Assembly: GCF_004153455.1 (NCBI RefSeq) | Contig: NZ_SDQE01000002.1 | Location: 496,001-560,000, forward strand | DNA: 64,000 bases | Direction of reading: 5' to 3' | Origin: Allopusillimonas ginsengisoli | GTDB taxonomy: Bacteria; Pseudomonadota; Gammaproteobacteria; Burkholderiales; Burkholderiaceae_B | Shown: one piece after another, positions 18,121 through 29,756 of the stretch | How the letters are laid out: every line of letters starts with the position of its first letter | How positions within the stretch are numbered: the first letter of the stretch is position 1 | Notes under the pieces: model-generated | Databases searched by the model: none | What the model was told of the DNA's origin: nothing | Seen by the model: the letters and a program-made list of their open reading frames with translations, nothing else | Position numbers and translations under genes: made by a program

Positions 18121-18203
18121 TTCAAAAACTTTTTGCGCCCAATACCCGGCGGTTAGCGCTTGATGTCTGAATGAAAGCGCGCGGCAAGCGCGCTTTCAGC
18201 TTA

Positions 18204-18632
18204 TCAATGCGAACTGCGGCGCATGTGCCTGAGTTTGCGGGCGGCGGCAGCCTGGGCTGCCAGCATTGCGAGCTCGGCTTCGACAACGGCAATGTCTTCC
18301 TTGTCTTTGGCGTTGCGCAGCGCTTCTTCAGCCTGTTTGCGCGCTTCCAGTGCCTTGGCTTCGTCGAGGTCTTCTGCGCGGATTGCCGTGTCGGACAATA
18401 CGGTAACCATCCCCGGCTGAACCTCGAGGATACCGCCGGCCACGAAAATGCCGATTTCGGTGCCATCGGCCTGCACAACCTTGACGGTGCCAGGACGAAT
18501 GCGCGAAATCAGCGGCGTGTGGCCGGGCAGTATGCCCAGCTCGCCGGACTCGCCAGGCAGCGTCACGAACTTTGCCTCGCCGGCAAAAATCGATTCTTCT
18601 GCGCTGACTACGTCAACATGCAATGTGGCCAT
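18204..18632 (-). CDS. atpC: ATP synthase epsilon chain
   Basis: A 142-residue subunit of the F1 central stalk. It couples rotation to catalysis and can inhibit ATP hydrolysis. The N-terminal beta-sandwich ([34 protein letters not shown]) is followed by a C-terminal helical hairpin rich in Ala (about 100-135). It is the last gene of the operon and starts 9 bp after atpD. Length and order are normal. Confidence 0.96.
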   Translation of the reverse strand: MATLHVDVVSAEESIFAGEAKFVTLPGESGELGILPGHTPLISRIRPGTVKVVQADGTEIGIFVAGGILEVQPGMVTVLSDTAIRAEDLDEAKALEARKQAEEALRNAKDKEDIAVVEAELAMLAAQAAAARKLRHMRRSSH

Positions 18633-18641
18633 GAGTATTCC

Positions 18642-20075
<1,434 letters not shown>

Positions 20076-20105
20076 CTAAATATCTTTGACGGGATGCCTT
20101 GCTGA

Positions 20106-21017
20106 TTACACAGCGGCAGCTCCCCCCACGATTTCTGAAATTTCTTTGGTAATGGCTGCCTGACGGGTCTTGTTGTAGACCAGTTCAAGGTCGCCGATGA
20201 CTTTCTTGGCGTTGTCGGATGCCGCCTTCATGGCGACCATGCGAGCCGACTGCTCGGAAGCCATGTTTTCCGCTACCGCCTGAAACACCAGACCTTCGAC
20301 GTAACGCAGCAACAGCTCGTCGATCACGGTCTTGGAGTCGGGTTCGTAGATGTAATCCCAGCCGTAGGTCGACTTGACCTTGCCCGCTTCCATTTCTTCG
20401 TTGTCCGCTTCCGAGAGGAAGGGGTCGACGAGGCTGCTGGGCAAAGGCAGCAGACGAATGAAGCTGGGATCCTGCTTCATGGTGTTTACAAAACGATTGG
20501 TGGCCAGGTACACAGCGTCGATCTTGCCATCAACGAAGTCGTCCAGCTGAACCTTGACTGCACCAATCAGGCGCTCGAGGTTGGGCGCATCGCCCAGCTG
20601 AACTTCTTGGGACACCAGATTGGCACGTATACGGGTAAGCAAGCCCGCGCCCTTGTTGCCGAACGCCGTGAATTGGGTCTTGACGCCTTTTTGCTCGAAC
20701 TCTTTCAAGCGAGCCAGCACAAGACGCATAATGTTGGTGTTCAAGCCGCCACAAAGGCCTTTGTCTGTCGTGACAACCACAACGCCGACTGAGCGTACGT
20801 CGGTACGTTCAATCATGTAAGGGTGCGAATAATCGGGATGTGCCTGCATCAGATGGGCGGCAATCTCGCGCACTTTGGTCGCATAGGGACGGCCAGCACG
20901 CATCCTGTCCTGCGCTTTGCGCATTTTGGATGCCGCAACCATCTCCATGGCTTTGGTGATCTTGCGCGTGTTTTGCACGCTCTTGATCTTGGTTCGAATT
21001 TCCTTAATTCCGGCCAT
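20106..21017 (-). CDS. atpG: ATP synthase gamma chain
   Basis: A 303-residue rotor shaft of F1. The conserved N-terminal helix [20 protein letters not shown] is present with [15 protein letters not shown], then the central Rossmann-like part ([15 protein letters not shown]), and the C-terminal helix ([21 protein letters not shown], motif shortened here to [12 protein letters not shown]). Those two helices form the coiled coil inside the alpha3beta3 ring. It is about 10 residues longer than usual, in the middle loop. It sits between atpA and atpD as in all proteobacterial operons. Confidence 0.97.
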   Translation of the reverse strand: MAGIKEIRTKIKSVQNTRKITKAMEMVAASKMRKAQDRMRAGRPYATKVREIAAHLMQAHPDYSHPYMIERTDVRSVGVVVVTTDKGLCGGLNTNIMRLVLARLKEFEQKGVKTQFTAFGNKGAGLLTRIRANLVSQEVQLGDAPNLERLIGAVKVQLDDFVDGKIDAVYLATNRFVNTMKQDPSFIRLLPLPSSLVDPFLSEADNEEMEAGKVKSTYGWDYIYEPDSKTVIDELLLRYVEGLVFQAVAENMASEQSARMVAMKAASDNAKKVIGDLELVYNKTRQAAITKEISEIVGGAAAV

Positions 21018-21116
21018 CGCTCTTTCCTGAAAGGGCGTTATAGCGGGACCGCCTGAGCAGTTCCCGCCTTACGGTCGGACGCCCGGGCTACCCTGCCCGG
21101 CCATCCGTGCCTTCAC

Positions 21117-22658
21117 TCAATAAGCACCGTGCTTCTTGAACTCTTGAATGGCGGCGACCAGTTCGCCCTCGTCTTCCTTGGACAGTTCTTTTTTGTCCTG
21201 GATACGCTGGATCAATGCATCCTGTTTGCTGCGCAGGTAATCGCGCAGCGCCTTCTCGAAGGGCAGAATCTGTTCGACTTCGAGATCGTCCAGGTAGCCA
21301 TTGTTGACGGCAAACAGAGACACGGCCTGTTCCCACACCGAGTTGGGCTGGTACTGGGGCTGCTTGAGCAGTTCGACCACGCGCTTACCGCGTTCGAGCT
21401 GGCGACGGGTGGCGTCGTCGAGGTCGGACGCAAACTGCGCAAAAGCGGCCAGCTCACGATACTGGGCCAGGTCGGTACGAATACCACCGGACAGCTTCTT
21501 GATGACCTTGGTCTGAGCGGAACCGCCCACGCGCGACACCGAAATACCTGCATTGATGGCGGGACGGATGCCCGCGTTGAACAGGTCGGTTTCCAGAAAG
21601 ATCTGGCCGTCGGTAATGGAGATGACGTTGGTCGGCACGAAAGCGGAGACGTCGCCGGCCTGGGTTTCGATGATGGGCAGCGCCGTCAGCGAACCTGTTT
21701 TGCCCTTGACTTCGCCATTGGTGAACTTTTCGACATACTCTTCGTTGACCCGGGCAGCGCGCTCGAGCAGGCGGGAGTGCAGGTAGAAAACGTCGCCGGG
21801 GTAAGCTTCGCGGCCTGGCGGGCGGCGCAGCAACAGCGACACCTGGCGATAGGCCCAGGCTTGCTTGGTGAGGTCGTCGTAAATGATCAAGGCGTCTTCA
21901 CCGCGATCGCGGAAGTATTCGCCCATGGTACACCCGGAGTAGGCAGCCAGATACTGCATGGCGGCCGATTCGGACGCCGCGGCGGCCACAACGATAGTGA
22001 ACTCCATGGCGCCGTGCTCTTCGAGCTTGCGAACCACGTTGTTGATCGTGGAAGCCTTTTGCCCGATAGCGACGTACACGCAGGTGACGTTCTGGCCTTT
22101 TTGGTTGATGATGGTATCAACCGCAACAGCTGTTTTGCCGGTTTGACGGTCACCAATGATCAGTTCGCGCTGACCGCGGCCAATAGGCACCATGGCGTCG
22201 ATGGCCTTGGTACCTGTTTGCAGCGGTTGCGTCACGGATTTACGTGCAATAACGCCCGGCGCGACCTTTTCGATGATGTCGGTGGCCTTGGCGTTGATGG
22301 GGCCCTTGCCGTCGATGGGAGAACCCAGCGCGTCGACAACACGGCCACGCAGTTCGGGGCCGACCGGCACTTCGAGAATGCGACCGGTAGTCTTGACCGG
22401 ATCTCCTTCGGAAACACCGGTGTACTCGCCCAGAATCACCGCGCCAACGGAATCGCGCTCAAGGTTGAGCGCCAGACCGAACACGTTGTTCGGGAATTCA
22501 AGCATTTCGCCTTGCATCACATCAGACAGACCATGGATGCGGGTAATACCGTCGGTCACGGATACGACCGTGCCTTGTGTGCGAACGTCTGTGGACGCGC
22601 CCAGGCCTTCAATGCGGCTCTTGAGCAGTTCGCTGATCTCTGACGGGTTAAGTTGCAT
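21117..22658 (-). CDS. atpA: ATP synthase alpha chain
   Basis: A 513-residue non-catalytic nucleotide-binding F1 subunit. Seen: [19 protein letters not shown] (typical first residues), Walker [16 protein letters not shown] (about residues 169-183), [20 protein letters not shown] and the arginine-finger region [15 protein letters not shown]. Its length equals the E. coli protein. It follows atpH by 34 bp. A long open frame on the opposite strand is a shadow of this GC-rich gene. Confidence 0.97.
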   Translation of the reverse strand: MQLNPSEISELLKSRIEGLGASTDVRTQGTVVSVTDGITRIHGLSDVMQGEMLEFPNNVFGLALNLERDSVGAVILGEYTGVSEGDPVKTTGRILEVPVGPELRGRVVDALGSPIDGKGPINAKATDIIEKVAPGVIARKSVTQPLQTGTKAIDAMVPIGRGQRELIIGDRQTGKTAVAVDTIINQKGQNVTCVYVAIGQKASTINNVVRKLEEHGAMEFTIVVAAAASESAAMQYLAAYSGCTMGEYFRDRGEDALIIYDDLTKQAWAYRQVSLLLRRPPGREAYPGDVFYLHSRLLERAARVNEEYVEKFTNGEVKGKTGSLTALPIIETQAGDVSAFVPTNVISITDGQIFLETDLFNAGIRPAINAGISVSRVGGSAQTKVIKKLSGGIRTDLAQYRELAAFAQFASDLDDATRRQLERGKRVVELLKQPQYQPNSVWEQAVSLFAVNNGYLDDLEVEQILPFEKALRDYLRSKQDALIQRIQDKKELSKEDEGELVAAIQEFKKHGAY

Positions 22659-22692
22659 GTTCAGACTCCTGGAATCCTGTTAACTGGCCGCG

Positions 22693-23232
22693 TCAGGCGA
22701 CCAGAGCATCGCGCATGCGGGCCAATTGGGCCTGCACGGAAGTGTCAAGTACTTGATCGCCGACGAGCACGCGTACACCGCCGATCAGGGCGGGGTCCAC
22801 CGTAACGGCCGGTTTGAGCTTGAGGCCAAATTTCTTCTCGAGCCCCGACACCAGCTCTCCGACCTGCTCATCGCTGAGCTCGAAGGCGCTGGTGATCTGT
22901 GCCAGCGCAGTACCGTCGCGCTGGTTTCTGAGCACGTCGAACTGCTCGGCGATCTGCGGCAACAACAGGATGCGGTTGTTGTCGACCAACAGTTCTATGA
23001 AATTGCGCGCTGCGGCCGAAAGCGGGGTTTTGATGAGCCCGGCAAACAGGTCGACACGCTGGGCCGCATTGAGCCGCGGATCAGTCAGCGCTTCGCGCAC
23101 GTCTTCCATACTTGCCACCTGGGCAAGTTCGGAAACCAGACCGGACCAGGACTCCAGGCCTGCCTGGTCGTCGAGCGCCGCAGCGAACAGCGCTTCGGCG
23201 TATGGTCTGGCAATAGTCGATAATTCAGCCAT
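22693..23232 (-). CDS. atpH: ATP synthase delta chain
   Basis: A 179-residue peripheral-stalk subunit that ties F1 to the b-subunit dimer. The N-terminal helical bundle ([20 protein letters not shown]) and the C-terminal [20 protein letters not shown] block are the standard landmarks of the family. Its length is normal (about 177-180). It starts 14 bp after atpF and is followed by atpA. Confidence 0.96.
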   Translation of the reverse strand: MAELSTIARPYAEALFAAALDDQAGLESWSGLVSELAQVASMEDVREALTDPRLNAAQRVDLFAGLIKTPLSAAARNFIELLVDNNRILLLPQIAEQFDVLRNQRDGTALAQITSAFELSDEQVGELVSGLEKKFGLKLKPAVTVDPALIGGVRVLVGDQVLDTSVQAQLARMRDALVA

Positions 23233-23246
23233 GGCTTGCCCTGAGT

Positions 23247-23717
23247 CTAGAGTTGAGCCTTAAGCTGATCCAACAGCTTGGCATGAGCCTGTGCATCGAC
23301 CTCGCGCTGGAGAATCTGCTCTGCACCCTTGACCGCCAGCACGGCCACATCATTGCGCAGACCTTCGCGCAGGCGCTGGACTTCCTGGACGGCGTCCTGA
23401 CGAGCTTGAGCCAAAATACGGGCCTTTTCGGCCTCGGCTTCGCGGCGAGCTTCGTCTATCATGACTGCGGCCTGTTTCTCGGCCTCGACCATGCGAGCAT
23501 GGTTTTCCGTTTTGGCAGAAGCCTCTATCAGGCTGATGCGCGCCTGAGCCTGAGCCAGATCCGCCTTGCCTTTGTCGGCGGCCGCAAGGCCATCGGCAAT
23601 TTTCTGGCGGCGGTCATCCATTGCTTTCGTGAGCGGCGGCCATACGAATTTCATCGTAAACCAGCCTAGCACGAAAAACACGATCATCTGAAAAAAGAGA
23701 GTCGCGTTTAAATTCAC
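23247..23717 (-). CDS. atpF: ATP synthase subunit b
   Basis: A 156-residue peripheral-stalk protein. A single N-terminal membrane helix ([20 protein letters not shown], about residues 5-24) is followed by KPLxxA-like [19 protein letters not shown] and a long charged right-handed coiled coil with many Ala, Glu and Lys. It dimerises along the outside of F1. The size equals the E. coli protein. Confidence 0.96.
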   Translation of the reverse strand: MNLNATLFFQMIVFFVLGWFTMKFVWPPLTKAMDDRRQKIADGLAAADKGKADLAQAQARISLIEASAKTENHARMVEAEKQAAVMIDEARREAEAEKARILAQARQDAVQEVQRLREGLRNDVAVLAVKGAEQILQREVDAQAHAKLLDQLKAQL

Positions 23718-23796
23718 GGTCGTTTCCCTTTAAGCCACTCGTGCCAGGCAGCGACGCCACATGACACTTGATATTCAAGCCGCAAGCGCGCACCGG

Positions 23797-23830
23797 GCCG
23801 CCTGCGGCTGCTTGTCCCGCAAAAAGCGGG
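23797..23830 (-). promoter_or_regulatory. Two short hairpins between atpE and atpF
   Basis: In the 127-bp gap after atpE, GCCG/CGGC (23797-23808) and CCCGC-AAAAA-GCGGG (23816-23830) can fold as adjacent hairpins in the transcript. They may shield the atpE message or reduce read-through, fitting the higher demand for subunit c. No experiment supports this here. Confidence 0.4.
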
Positions 23831-23844
23831 CTGCGTTTGCCCTG

Positions 23845-24120
<276 letters not shown>

Positions 24121-24188
24121 TCAAAAAGTATCGCAAGAAAATCCTGCACCCCCGGCCGGCGGACGAATCCACCTGCACCGAAACCTAT

Positions 24189-25067
24189 TTAATGGCTATC
24201 GTGAGCCTGACCAACATAAACCAGGGTCAGCATCATGAAGATAAAGGCCTGCAGCAGCACGATCAGAATGTGGAAAATAGCCCACACCGAACCCGCCAAT
24301 ATATGACCAATACCCAAGCCCAAGCTTGCGCCATTAAAGCCCGTCCATGCGCCGCCAAGCAGGGCGATCAACATGAAAATGAGTTCACCGGCAAACATGT
24401 TGCCGAACAACCGCATGCCCAGCGAAACCGATTTGGCAGCGTACTCGATGCAGTTCAAAAGGAAGTTGAACGGAGCAAGCACCAGCCCGGCAAGGCCCGG
24501 AGCGTGGAAGGGCGCGGTAAACAGACCCTTCACGAAACCGCCGGGATGGTGGATCTTGATGCCGTAGTAGAACATCAGGAGCAACACGCCCAGGGACATG
24601 CCCATGGGCACGTTCAGGTCGGCAGTGGGAAGGATGCGGTGATAATAGAGAATGTCGCCGTGATGAGTGCCAAGACCGGTTACCTTGAAGATCCAGGGCA
24701 GGATATCGACAGGCACGAGGTCGAGCATGTTCATCAGGATGATCCAGAGAAACACGGTGAGCGCAAGCGGCGATACAAAAAGACGCGATTTTGCGCTGGG
24801 AATAATGCTCTTGGCCTGCTCTTCGACCATATCGACGAGCATTTCGACGGAAACCTGGAAGCGGCCAGGAACTCCCGTGGTGGCGCGCTTGGCGGCGCGC
24901 CAGAGAAAGAAGACAACAACCAGGCCTGTAAGAATGGCCCAGAAAAGGGAATCGTAGTTGACGAAACCGAAATCAGCGATGGCCGACTGCTTTTGGCCGG
25001 CGTTATTCAGGTGAACCAAGTGATGCTGAATGTACCCGGACTGTGGCGATATATCACTAGCAGCCAT
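24189..25067 (-). CDS. atpB: ATP synthase subunit a
   Basis: A 292-residue polytopic Fo subunit that provides the proton half-channels next to the c ring. Seen: five or six hydrophobic helices, the essential Arg in [17 protein letters not shown] (about residue 220), and the C-terminal [20 protein letters not shown]. The N-terminal periplasmic part with several His residues is longer than in enteric bacteria, as usual in Burkholderiales. It follows the atpI-like gene by 57 bp. Confidence 0.96.
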   Translation of the reverse strand: MAASDISPQSGYIQHHLVHLNNAGQKQSAIADFGFVNYDSLFWAILTGLVVVFFLWRAAKRATTGVPGRFQVSVEMLVDMVEEQAKSIIPSAKSRLFVSPLALTVFLWIILMNMLDLVPVDILPWIFKVTGLGTHHGDILYYHRILPTADLNVPMGMSLGVLLLMFYYGIKIHHPGGFVKGLFTAPFHAPGLAGLVLAPFNFLLNCIEYAAKSVSLGMRLFGNMFAGELIFMLIALLGGAWTGFNGASLGLGIGHILAGSVWAIFHILIVLLQAFIFMMLTLVYVGQAHDSH

Positions 25068-25124
25068 CTGAATGAACCTTTATCCCGTTAACGAGCGCGC
25101 AACGCCCGTGAATCAATAAAACAA

Positions 25125-25613
25125 CTACGGCAACCTGCGAAACAGCAACAGCAGCACATAGCCTTTCAATACACACAACAGACCAACCAGCAAGGCCGGC
25201 CAGACTATCCAGCCCGACCCCAGCCAGGCGGCCAGGCCCAGCGTAAGCACCGCAGCCCCCAGCTTGAAAGCCTCACCCACGAAAAAGGTGAAGGGAGTGG
25301 ATGTTACCGGCCCCCAGAGACCTGCCAGCAAACGCAACGCAAACAACCCATTTGGGATCAGGTAGGCACCGCCTCCGATCAGCGCGGACCATGCCGCAGC
25401 CGCCCCGGAAACCAGACCACACACCAGTATTGCTGCACCCAGCATGACCGTCTGGGCAACCAGCGCCCGGACGAGTCCTTTGCTTGCACGTAGATGTATG
25501 GCCGCGCGGTCGTGCTCACTCAGAGACAACCTTTCGGCACCCGCCCCCCCTGCTGTATCGTCAGGTTCGCAGCCGCGTTGAACATCGTTTGTATCCATTG
25601 CCAGCGACCGCAT
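25125..25613 (-). CDS. atpI: ATP synthase subunit I (assembly factor)
   Basis: A 162-residue membrane protein. After a polar N-terminus of about 50 residues, four hydrophobic helices follow (TVMLGAAILVCGLVSGAAAA, LIGGGAYLIPNGLFALRLL, FKLGAAVLTLGLAAWLGS, WPALLVGLLCVLKGYVLLLL). The GGGAYLIPN and GEAFKLG motifs are those of the betaproteobacterial AtpI family that helps assemble the c ring. It is the first gene of the operon. ATG 25613 has AGG very close in front, so the internal ATG 25598 is an alternative start. Confidence 0.88.
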   Translation of the reverse strand: MRSLAMDTNDVQRGCEPDDTAGGAGAERLSLSEHDRAAIHLRASKGLVRALVAQTVMLGAAILVCGLVSGAAAAWSALIGGGAYLIPNGLFALRLLAGLWGPVTSTPFTFFVGEAFKLGAAVLTLGLAAWLGSGWIVWPALLVGLLCVLKGYVLLLLFRRLP

Positions 25614-25648
25614 ACCTATTTAATTACTGCGAGGCGTCAAACCCATGG

Positions 25649-25678
25649 AGTATAGCTTTATTTTTTATTCGTAAGCAA
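25649..25678 (-). promoter_or_regulatory. Putative promoter of the ATP synthase operon
   Basis: On the minus strand TTGCTT (25673-25678) and TATACT (25649-25654) are 18 bp apart in an AT-rich spacer, ending 35 bp before the atpI start. The -10 matches five of six consensus bases; the -35 matches three. Confidence 0.5.
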
Positions 25679-25718
25679 CTTGTAAGGCAATAATCTGTGG
25701 GTTGCTACCTACATTTTG

Positions 25719-26495
25719 TTAGCGATGCTTGAATGCCGGCTTGCGTTTCTCGACAAAGGCGGTCATGCCCTCTTTCTGGTCTTCGGTGGCAAATAAGGCA
25801 TGAAAATTACGACGCTCGAACATTAATGTATCGTTCAGCGAGCCCTCGTAGGCCATGTTGACACACTCCTTGGCCATGATCACGGAGGGCAGCGACATCG
25901 ACGCGATCGCAGTGGCGGCCTCCAGGGCTACGTCCATCAATTTGTCCAGCGGCACCACGCGAGAGACCAACCCGGCACGCTCGGCTTCTTCAGCATCCAT
26001 CATGCGGGCGGTAAGCACAAGATCCATCGCCTTGGATTTGGCCACTGCGCGCGGCAGCCGCTGCGTGCCCCCAAAACCGGGTATGACACCCAGCTTGATT
26101 TCAGGCTGGCCAAATCGGGCGTTATCCGCGGCAATGATAATGTCGCAAGTCATGGCAAGCTCGCAGCCACCGCCGAGCGCATAACCCGCAACGGCCGCGA
26201 TGATTGGCTTGCGTATGCGTCTGAGCGAATCCCAGTTGCCGCCCAGATAATCCTTTTTATATACATCCATGTACGACCAGCTCTGCATGGCGCCAATATC
26301 GGCGCCGGCCGCAAAAGCCTTTTCGCTGCCCGTCAACACCATGACGCTGATGCCTTCGTCGGCGTCGAATGCGCGCATGGCCTCCGCCAGCTGATCGATC
26401 AGCTCGTTGCTCAGCGCGTTCAGCTGCTTGGGCCGATCCAGAGTGATGATGGCTATCCGGCCACGTGTTTCGGTCTTGATCATAGGCTCGCTCAT
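25719..26495 (-). CDS. Enoyl-CoA hydratase (crotonase family)
   Basis: A 258-residue enzyme that adds water to trans-2-enoyl-CoA. AGGAG six bases before ATG 26495 (MSEPMIKTETRGRIAII) fixes the start; the open frame upstream is not coding. Seen: GSEKAFAAGADIGAM (oxyanion-hole Ala/Gly), GYALGGGCELAMTCDIIIA with the first catalytic Glu, GQPEIKLGVIPGFGGTQRL with the second, and a C-terminal EKRKPAF typical of short-chain enoyl-CoA hydratases. It is divergently transcribed from the M61 peptidase gene with only 24 bp between starts, so the two promoters must overlap with the genes. Confidence 0.93.
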   Translation of the reverse strand: MSEPMIKTETRGRIAIITLDRPKQLNALSNELIDQLAEAMRAFDADEGISVMVLTGSEKAFAAGADIGAMQSWSYMDVYKKDYLGGNWDSLRRIRKPIIAAVAGYALGGGCELAMTCDIIIAADNARFGQPEIKLGVIPGFGGTQRLPRAVAKSKAMDLVLTARMMDAEEAERAGLVSRVVPLDKLMDVALEAATAIASMSLPSVIMAKECVNMAYEGSLNDTLMFERRNFHALFATEDQKEGMTAFVEKRKPAFKHR

Positions 26496-26519
26496 GCCGT
26501 CTCCTGACAAAGTTAATAT

Positions 26520-28313
26520 ATGGGGATGAGAAAAGAATCCATACTTTATACCGTAACGCCCAGCGATCCGTCTGGTCATCGGATGACAATTCAGTTGCTC
26601 ATTCAAAAGCCATCGTCCACCGGCCAAGTACTGTCGCTGCCCGCCTGGATCCCTGGCAGCTATCTGATTCGGGATTTTTCCAGGCAAATCGAACAAATCT
26701 CGGCCACTTGCCGCAACAGGCCAGTCGCGCTTCGCAAGACGGGCGATCATACCTGGCGCTGCGCCCCGGTCACGGGACCGCTGCTTGTTGAATATACCGT
26801 TTATGCCTGGGATCTTTCCGTGCGTGGCGCGCATGTCGACGAGCGCCATGCCTTCTTTAACGGCACCAGTGTGTTCCTGTGCGTTCAGGGCCAAGAAGCC
26901 CTGCCATGTCACGTAAAACTATGCCCTCCGCCTCACGCTCGCAACTGGAAGGTCTACACCAGCCTGCCGGAGGCAGCCGGCCATGCGGATGCTGCGCCGC
27001 GACATGGCTTCGGCATGTACCGCGCGCCAGACTACGACGCCCTGATCGACCATCCCGTCGAAATGGGCACGCCGCAGGTCGCGAGGTTTCGCGTGCACGG
27101 TGCCCCGCACGAATTGGTTTTTACCGGCGTCATACCCAATCTCGACCTTCAGCGCATTGCTGTCGATGTGCGCCGCATTTGCAGCACGCAGATTTCGTTT
27201 TTCGAACCTGACACCCACACCGCGCCATTCCTGGACAGCGCTGATCGCTATGTGTTCATGACCACTGTCACGGATAACGGATACGGCGGTCTGGAACATC
27301 GCGCCTCGACAGCGCTGATGGCGTCGCGACGCGACCTGCCCACTGTGGGGCGGACCGACACGGGCGAGGGCTACCAGACGTTTCTTGGCCTGGTAAGCCA
27401 CGAATATTTCCATACGTGGAACGTCAAACGCATCAAGCCTGCCGCCTTTGCGCCGTATAACCTGACCCGCAGCACGCCAACCACCTTGCTTTGGGTGTTC
27501 GAAGGCTTCACGTCTTACTATGACGATCTGATGCTCCTGAGGGCCGGCGTCATCACCGAAGCAGATTACCTGCGCATGGTGGGCAAGACTATCAGCAGCG
27601 TCCATAGCGCCCCCGGGCGTTTCAAGCAAAGCGTGGCTGAAAGCTCGTTTGACGCCTGGACGCGCTACTACAAGCAGGACGAGAACTCACCCAATGCCCT
27701 GGTCAGCTACTACACCAAGGGCTCACTGGTTGCGCTGGGGCTGGATATCACCCTGCGCCAAGCCACTGATGGCAGGCGTTCGCTGGATGATGTCATGCAT
27801 CTGCTCTGGGAGCGTTACGGACGCGACTTTTACCAGGGCGGCGGGAAAGGTGTTCCGGAAAAGGCGTTGCCCGGCCTTATTCGCGAAGCAACCGGCATCG
27901 ATGTGTCGTCGTTTATCGAGCGCTATGTTATGGGCCGCGAAGACGTACCGCTCGATACCTTGCTGGCCCATCAGGGTATTGCGCTCAGTTGGAAGCCGAC
28001 AAACAATCTGCCCTCGCTGCAGGCTCGCATCAAGGTCGAACAGGGGGAATCAAAGCTTGCCACCGTTTACGAGGGTGGCGCCGCACACCAGGCCGGCCTT
28101 TCCGCTGGCGATACCCTGATTGCCCTGGACGGTCTGAGGGTTAGCGATGCGGCGTCTTTGAACCAATTGCTGGCGGCGTATCAGCCAGGCGATGTCGTGC
28201 AAGCCCATGTATTCAGGCGTGACGAATTGCGTGTTTTCAGCCTCACGCTGGCGGCGCCGCCTGAAAGCGAATGCGTGCTCACACGCATCGAACCGGCACC
28301 CGGCACTCAATAA
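26520..28313 (+). CDS. M61 family (glycyl aminopeptidase-like) metallopeptidase with PDZ domain
   Basis: A 597-residue zinc peptidase. The zinc site is HEYFH (about residues 294-298) followed by TWNVKRIKP, with the downstream Glu in LLWVFEGFTSYYDDL. The N-terminal beta-rich domain has LPAWIPGSYLIRDFS, typical of M61. A PDZ domain (about 500-585: VYEGGAAHQAGLSAGDTLIALDG in two pieces) follows. No signal peptide is seen, so it is probably cytoplasmic, as in related bacteria. Start: ATG 26520 or ATG 26526 (MRKESILYTV); neither has a strong ribosome site. The physiological substrate is unknown. Confidence 0.9.
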   Translation: MGMRKESILYTVTPSDPSGHRMTIQLLIQKPSSTGQVLSLPAWIPGSYLIRDFSRQIEQISATCRNRPVALRKTGDHTWRCAPVTGPLLVEYTVYAWDLSVRGAHVDERHAFFNGTSVFLCVQGQEALPCHVKLCPPPHARNWKVYTSLPEAAGHADAAPRHGFGMYRAPDYDALIDHPVEMGTPQVARFRVHGAPHELVFTGVIPNLDLQRIAVDVRRICSTQISFFEPDTHTAPFLDSADRYVFMTTVTDNGYGGLEHRASTALMASRRDLPTVGRTDTGEGYQTFLGLVSHEYFHTWNVKRIKPAAFAPYNLTRSTPTTLLWVFEGFTSYYDDLMLLRAGVITEADYLRMVGKTISSVHSAPGRFKQSVAESSFDAWTRYYKQDENSPNALVSYYTKGSLVALGLDITLRQATDGRRSLDDVMHLLWERYGRDFYQGGGKGVPEKALPGLIREATGIDVSSFIERYVMGREDVPLDTLLAHQGIALSWKPTNNLPSLQARIKVEQGESKLATVYEGGAAHQAGLSAGDTLIALDGLRVSDAASLNQLLAAYQPGDVVQAHVFRRDELRVFSLTLAAPPESECVLTRIEPAPGTQ

Positions 28314-28339
28314 ATACGGTCGGGCGTTGCCAGAAGGAT

Positions 28340-29323
28340 TCAGCGCCCCGCTTCGACCCTGGCCTGTATCGCTTTGGCGGCGGTCACCCCGTCCGCCAAG
28401 GCAGTTACGACACAAGGATGCTGGCGCTGGGCGACTTCGCCTATTGCATACACGCCGGGGAAGCTGGTCTGGGCGGTGGCCTGATCCGTGGCAATAAAAC
28501 CCCGTGCACTGCGCCTCAGGTTCAGGGTAGCGGCAAAGCGCGTGCACGGCTCCCAACCATAGAACACCATGATCAGGTCGTACGGTTGGCCATTTACCGT
28601 GCGGGCCTGCGCATCAACGACATAGTCGCCGACTGTGACAGCGTCCAGCGGGAATTGATGCACGAACTGGCGCTGCGCCCTGACGGTGCGCGCAAACAGG
28701 CGAACAGTACGGGCGCCATGCTCCAGCGCATAGAGCGCATTTTCGAAAGCATTATCGCCGCCGCCCAAGACCGCAATCTTTTTGTTGCGAAAGTCTTGGG
28801 CAACGATATGGCTGCCCGGGCCTGTGAGAATGCCATCCGTTTGCGGAACAGATGCCGTGCCTGCCGGAATGCCGCCCGGACAATGACCTGCCTGCCTTGT
28901 CCGCAGAGCAGTGTTCTCTGCCTGAGCCAGCGCGCGCGCGCGCACACCCGTCGCCAACACCAAATGGCGGGCATACAGCGGATCGGGCAGGCCCGCCACG
29001 CGCAGCGCAAAACCAGAGGCGAGCGTATCGGCTGCCAAGGCCATGGCATCGACGCGCTCAACCCGACTGGAGAGTCGCGTATCCACACCCGCCTGTGTCA
29101 GGCTTCTTGCAAGATTGGCAGCGACCTCGGGACCTGTTGCACCGGGCAGCGACGCATTCCACTCATCGGCAAACGGATGGCTGCGACACAGGCCGCCCAC
29201 CGCGTCGCCTGACTCGAGCAGCACAGGCTGCAAGCCCAGGCGCGCGAGCCAGACTGCGCAGGAAACGCCTGCCGGCCCGGCGCCCACAATTGCCGCGTCA
29301 TAGGGGATAGTGCCTGCGTTCAT
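28340..29323 (-). CDS. FAD/NAD(P)-dependent oxidoreductase, thioredoxin-reductase-like without CxxC
   Basis: A 327-residue flavoprotein. FAD-binding DAAIVGAGPAGVSCAVWLARLG lies at the N-terminus (GAGPAG core), NAD(P)-binding KIAVLGGGDNAFENALYAL in the middle (GGGDNA core) and the FAD-closing TSFPGVYAIGEVA at the C-terminus. The fold matches thioredoxin reductase and ferredoxin-NADP reductase type 2, but no CxxC redox pair is present, so it cannot reduce thioredoxin in the usual way. GGAA six bases upstream supports ATG 29323 (MNAGTIPYDAA). It is divergent from folB. The electron acceptor is not known. Confidence 0.82.
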   Translation of the reverse strand: MNAGTIPYDAAIVGAGPAGVSCAVWLARLGLQPVLLESGDAVGGLCRSHPFADEWNASLPGATGPEVAANLARSLTQAGVDTRLSSRVERVDAMALAADTLASGFALRVAGLPDPLYARHLVLATGVRARALAQAENTALRTRQAGHCPGGIPAGTASVPQTDGILTGPGSHIVAQDFRNKKIAVLGGGDNAFENALYALEHGARTVRLFARTVRAQRQFVHQFPLDAVTVGDYVVDAQARTVNGQPYDLIMVFYGWEPCTRFAATLNLRRSARGFIATDQATAQTSFPGVYAIGEVAQRQHPCVVTALADGVTAAKAIQARVEAGR

Positions 29324-29367
29324 ATGAATTCCAACATACAATTCAATCTATTCTACAAGGCCCGACT

Positions 29368-29727
29368 ATGCCCACACGACGCGTTTTCTTTTCGCAGCTT
29401 GCGCTCGACGCACGCATCGGTATCCTCGAACACGAACTGCGCGCAACCCAGCCACTGCATATCGATGCCGAGTTCGACGTCGACGTCACGCAGGAAGTAC
29501 ACGACCAGAATATACAAACCGTGCTCGACTATCGCCTGTTGCGCAACGCTGTCGTCGATGAGTGCACCAGATCGCACGTCAATCTGCTCGAAACGCTGAG
29601 TGAACGCGTGGTGGAACGCATTCTGGCTGATTTCCCCGCCGTGCAGCACGTTAAAATACGCATCAGCAAGCCACTGGCGTTTTCCGACTGCGCTTCCGTG
29701 GGTATAGAGCTCCAGCGCGGGCGCTGA
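29368..29727 (+). CDS. folB: Dihydroneopterin aldolase
   Basis: A 119-residue tetrahydrofolate-pathway enzyme that splits 7,8-dihydroneopterin to 6-hydroxymethyl-dihydropterin and glycolaldehyde. Seen: [19 protein letters not shown] (the conserved Gly-Ile/Tyr-x-x-E start), [26 protein letters not shown] with the catalytic Glu region, and [11 protein letters not shown] with the conserved Lys-Pro. Family length is about 120. ttcA follows 29 bp downstream, probably in one transcript, a pairing found in other Burkholderiales. Confidence 0.92.
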   Translation: MPTRRVFFSQLALDARIGILEHELRATQPLHIDAEFDVDVTQEVHDQNIQTVLDYRLLRNAVVDECTRSHVNLLETLSERVVERILADFPAVQHVKIRISKPLAFSDCASVGIELQRGR

Positions 29728-29756
29728 TCCTCACAGCGACACCATTCCCATTTGCC

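Noticed and set aside
21129-22643. A 504-codon open frame on the plus strand over atpA
   Set aside because: Shadow of atpA; caused by codon bias in GC-rich DNA.
26496-26912. N-terminal extension of the enoyl-CoA hydratase frame
   Set aside because: It overlaps the start of the M61 gene on the other strand and has no family match. AGGAG before ATG 26495 marks the true start.
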